33,942 bases of DNA, taken from Bacteroidales bacterium UBA1077 (lineage in GTDB: Bacteria > Bacteroidota > Bacteroidia > Bacteroidales > UBA932). Below the pieces are notes generated by a model. It ran no database searches. It saw only the letters and a list, made by a program, of their open reading frames with translations, and was not told where the DNA came from. Position numbers and translations under genes: made by a program. The stretch covers positions 1-33,942 of the forward strand of contig DCCQ01000115.1 in the NCBI GenBank assembly GCA_002314195.1, written 5' to 3'. Below, one piece after another: positions 32,066 to 33,942 of the stretch. The stretch's first letter is position 1. Each line of letters starts with the position of its first letter.

Positions 32066-33942
32066 ATGAAAATCAATCTGTTTTGCGCAGGTCTATCCCT
32101 GCTTCTCTGCGTCGGATCTGCCGCGCAGCAGCCTTACTCCAAGGCAAGTTATGTGGATCCTTTCATTGGAACCGACGGTATGGGGCACACTTTTCCTGGC
32201 GCGTGCGTGCCTTTCGGCGGGGTTCAGCTGAGTCCGGACACGGACACAATCCCTCACAACGTGAACGGGAAATACCAGCCACGTGTCTATGAATATTGCG
32301 CCGGCTACCGCTACTCTGATCCTACGATCGTCGGATTCAGCCACACGCACTTCAGCGGCACGGGGCACTCGGATCTGGGCGACATCCTGCTGATGCCGAC
32401 CACCGGAGCCCTGAAACTGAATCCCGGCACAAGCGACAACCCGGACAGCGGCTACCGCAGCCGTTTCTCGCACGACACTGAGAAAGCCTCGGCGGGTTAC
32501 TACGAGGTGACGCTGGCCGATTATGGCGTGAAGGCCCGACTGACCGCCACCACCAGAGTCGGAGTCCATGAATATTCTTTCCCTAAAGGCGTTGACGGCC
32601 AGGTGATTCTGGATCTGATCCACGGAATCTACAACTATGACGGCAAGACCCTCTGGGCGGAGGTGCAGGTGCAGAACGACACCCTGCTGACCGGCTACCG
32701 CATCACCAACGGCTGGGCGCGCACCAACTACACCTACTTCGCCATATCCTTCTCGCAGCCTGTCACTGAATATGGTTACGCGGACCGCGGGAAGATAAAC
32801 TATAAAGGTGGTTGGAGCAAATTCGACCAGTACCACAACTTCCCGGCTATGGCCGGACGCAAGCTGGTGGCATGGTTCAAGTTCGCCACGTCCAAGAATC
32901 CTGAGCTGACCGTGAAGGTTGCCCTTTCAGCGACCGGGGCGGAGGGTGCGCTGAAGAACCTTGCGGCGGAGGCGTCCGGAAAGTCTTTCGACCAGATCGC
33001 GGCTGAGGCCACATCTGCTTGGGAGAAGGAACTTTCCCAGATTGAGATCCAGGGGACCGAGGGTGAGAAGAAAATGTTCTACACTTCTCTCTACCACACG
33101 ATGATCAATCCTTCTGTCTACATGGACGTGGACGGAAAGTACAGAGGTCTCGACCACGAGATCCATCAGGCGGACGGCTTCACGAACTACACCGTGTTCT
33201 CCCTTTGGGACACCTATCGTGCCGAACACCCATTCCTGGCGTTGTTCAAGCCGGAGCGCGACAGGGACATGGTGGAGTCGATGCTGGCTCACTACGACCA
33301 GAATGTGCTTCACTTCCTGCCTGTCTGGAGCCATTGCGCCAACGAGAACTGGTGCATGAGCGGCTACCATGCCGTACCTGTGCTTGCAGACGCCATCACC
33401 AAGGGGCTGGACATTGACCGTGACAGGGCTCTTGAGGCTATGGTGACCACCTCAAAGGCAAACTGGTACGCAGGACTCGGAGACTACATGAGACTCGGCT
33501 ATGTGCCTTACGACAAGATCTCCACCGCCGCCAGCAACACGTTGGAATATTCCTACGACGACTGGACCATCTGGCACACAGCCCGCCTCGCCGGGAACGA
33601 CAAGGTCGCTGATGAATATCTCGCACGCGCACAATATTACAGGAATGTGTTCGACACCGAGCTTGGATTCGCGCGCCCGAAATATTCAGACGGCACTTTC
33701 AAGAAGGATTTCGACATTATGCAGACAATGGGAGAGGGCTTCATCGAGGGCAACTCGCTGAACTTCTCGTTCCACGCCCCGCAGGATGTGTACGGCGTGA
33801 TGGAACTGATGGGAGGCGAGAAGAAGTTCATTTCCGCCCTGGACGAGCTCTTCTACCATGACCTTCCTGAATATGCCTACGCCACAAACGAGGACATCAC
33901 AAAAGACTGCCTGATTGGTGGCTATGTGCACGGCAACGAGCC
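32066..33942 (+). CDS. GH92 family exo-alpha-mannosidase, 3' end outside window
   Basis: The frame is open from the ATG at 32066 to the window edge (625 codons; the family is usually about 740 residues). A signal peptide (MKINLFCAGLSLLLCVGSAAQ) has no lipobox cysteine, so the protein is probably periplasmic. Family hallmarks: YVDPFIGTDGMGHTFPGA, VPFGGVQLSPDT, GFSHTHFSGTGHSDLGDILL, FTNYTVFSLWDTYRAEHP, and ENWCMSGYHAVPVLADA. The last carries the probable catalytic acid Glu427. The sequence ends at GGYVHGNE, the start of the motif usually continued as P-S-H-H, and the catalytic Asp region lies beyond the edge. GH92 enzymes are calcium-dependent and release mannose from alpha-mannan or N-glycans; linkage specificity cannot be assigned here. 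It is divergent from susC across 180 bp. Every Glu-Tyr pair in it is coded GAA-TAT although GAG and TAC dominate elsewhere in the gene. Confidence 0.95.
   Translation, partial: MKINLFCAGLSLLLCVGSAAQQPYSKASYVDPFIGTDGMGHTFPGACVPFGGVQLSPDTDTIPHNVNGKYQPRVYEYCAGYRYSDPTIVGFSHTHFSGTGHSDLGDILLMPTTGALKLNPGTSDNPDSGYRSRFSHDTEKASAGYYEVTLADYGVKARLTATTRVGVHEYSFPKGVDGQVILDLIHGIYNYDGKTLWAEVQVQNDTLLTGYRITNGWARTNYTYFAISFSQPVTEYGYADRGKINYKGGWSKFDQYHNFPAMAGRKLVAWFKFATSKNPELTVKVALSATGAEGALKNLAAEASGKSFDQIAAEATSAWEKELSQIEIQGTEGEKKMFYTSLYHTMINPSVYMDVDGKYRGLDHEIHQADGFTNYTVFSLWDTYRAEHPFLALFKPERDRDMVESMLAHYDQNVLHFLPVWSHCANENWCMSGYHAVPVLADAITKGLDIDRDRALEAMVTTSKANWYAGLGDYMRLGYVPYDKISTAASNTLEYSYDDWTIWHTARLAGNDKVADEYLARAQYYRNVFDTELGFARPKYSDGTFKKDFDIMQTMGEGFIEGNSLNFSFHAPQDVYGVMELMGGEKKFISALDELFYHDLPEYAYATNEDITKDCLIGGYVHGNE

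Noticed and set aside
1..33942. CRISPR arrays, tRNA or rRNA genes
   Set aside because: I saw no regularly spaced repeats with unique spacers and no cloverleaf or rRNA core sequence in the gaps.

Overview
The window reads as a chromosomal segment of a member of the Bacteroidales. The evidence is a SusC/SusD pair followed by a train of lipoproteins with domains of the DUF4959/DUF5000/DUF4998/BACON type, a fused SecDF, a GH92 family protein, and promoters of the Bacteroidetes form TTTG-N19/20-TAnnTTTG. I cannot place it to genus. Base composition is moderate to GC-rich in most genes and clearly more AT-rich between about 11.0 and 15.2 kb.

Layout. (1) 0.1-4.7 kb, minus strand: a PD40/SPOR envelope protein, then a tightly coupled NtrC-type response regulator and histidine kinase. 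(2) 4.8-7.9 kb, plus strand: secDF with its own terminator. (3) 8.3-9.5 kb: an Rpn/PD-(D/E)XK family protein with in-frame short repeats, convergent with aspartate ammonia-lyase (9.5-10.9 kb) across a long bidirectional terminator. (4) 11.0-15.2 kb, minus strand: an AT-rich toxin-antitoxin island. It holds darT, darG, an MNT nucleotidyltransferase, a frameshifted HEPN gene, and a protein-kinase-like gene of the polyvalent-protein type. It also holds degraded pieces of a second MNT-HEPN unit, of a second kinase gene and of an AAA ATPase. darT and the kinase gene sit behind near-identical 84-bp promoter-plus-terminator repeats. (5) 15.2-31.9 kb, minus strand: an apparent eight-gene polysaccharide-utilisation operon in the order SusC, SusD, DUF4959/DUF5000-like lipoprotein, DUF4998-like lipoprotein, metallophosphoesterase lipoprotein, BACON/DUF5689-like lipoprotein, GLUG-repeat lipoprotein, fimbrillin-like lipoprotein. 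A terminator follows. (6) 32.1 kb to the right edge, plus strand: a GH92 exo-alpha-mannosidase gene cut by the window end, divergent from susC.

How the parts work together. The SusC/SusD pair would import a glycan captured by the surface lipoproteins and trimmed by GH92, so a mannose-containing glycan is the best guess. The phosphoesterase raises the possibility that the substrate carries phosphate. The shared C-terminal domain of the phosphoesterase and the last lipoprotein ties both ends of the operon together. The island at 11-15 kb looks like a tandem array of toxin-antitoxin cassettes caught while decaying, with junctions at short microhomologies that can be read directly.

The strongest leads are this modular island and a marked excess of the hexamer GAATAT (and palindrome GAATATTC), which is visible even as a biased choice of Glu-Tyr codon pairs.
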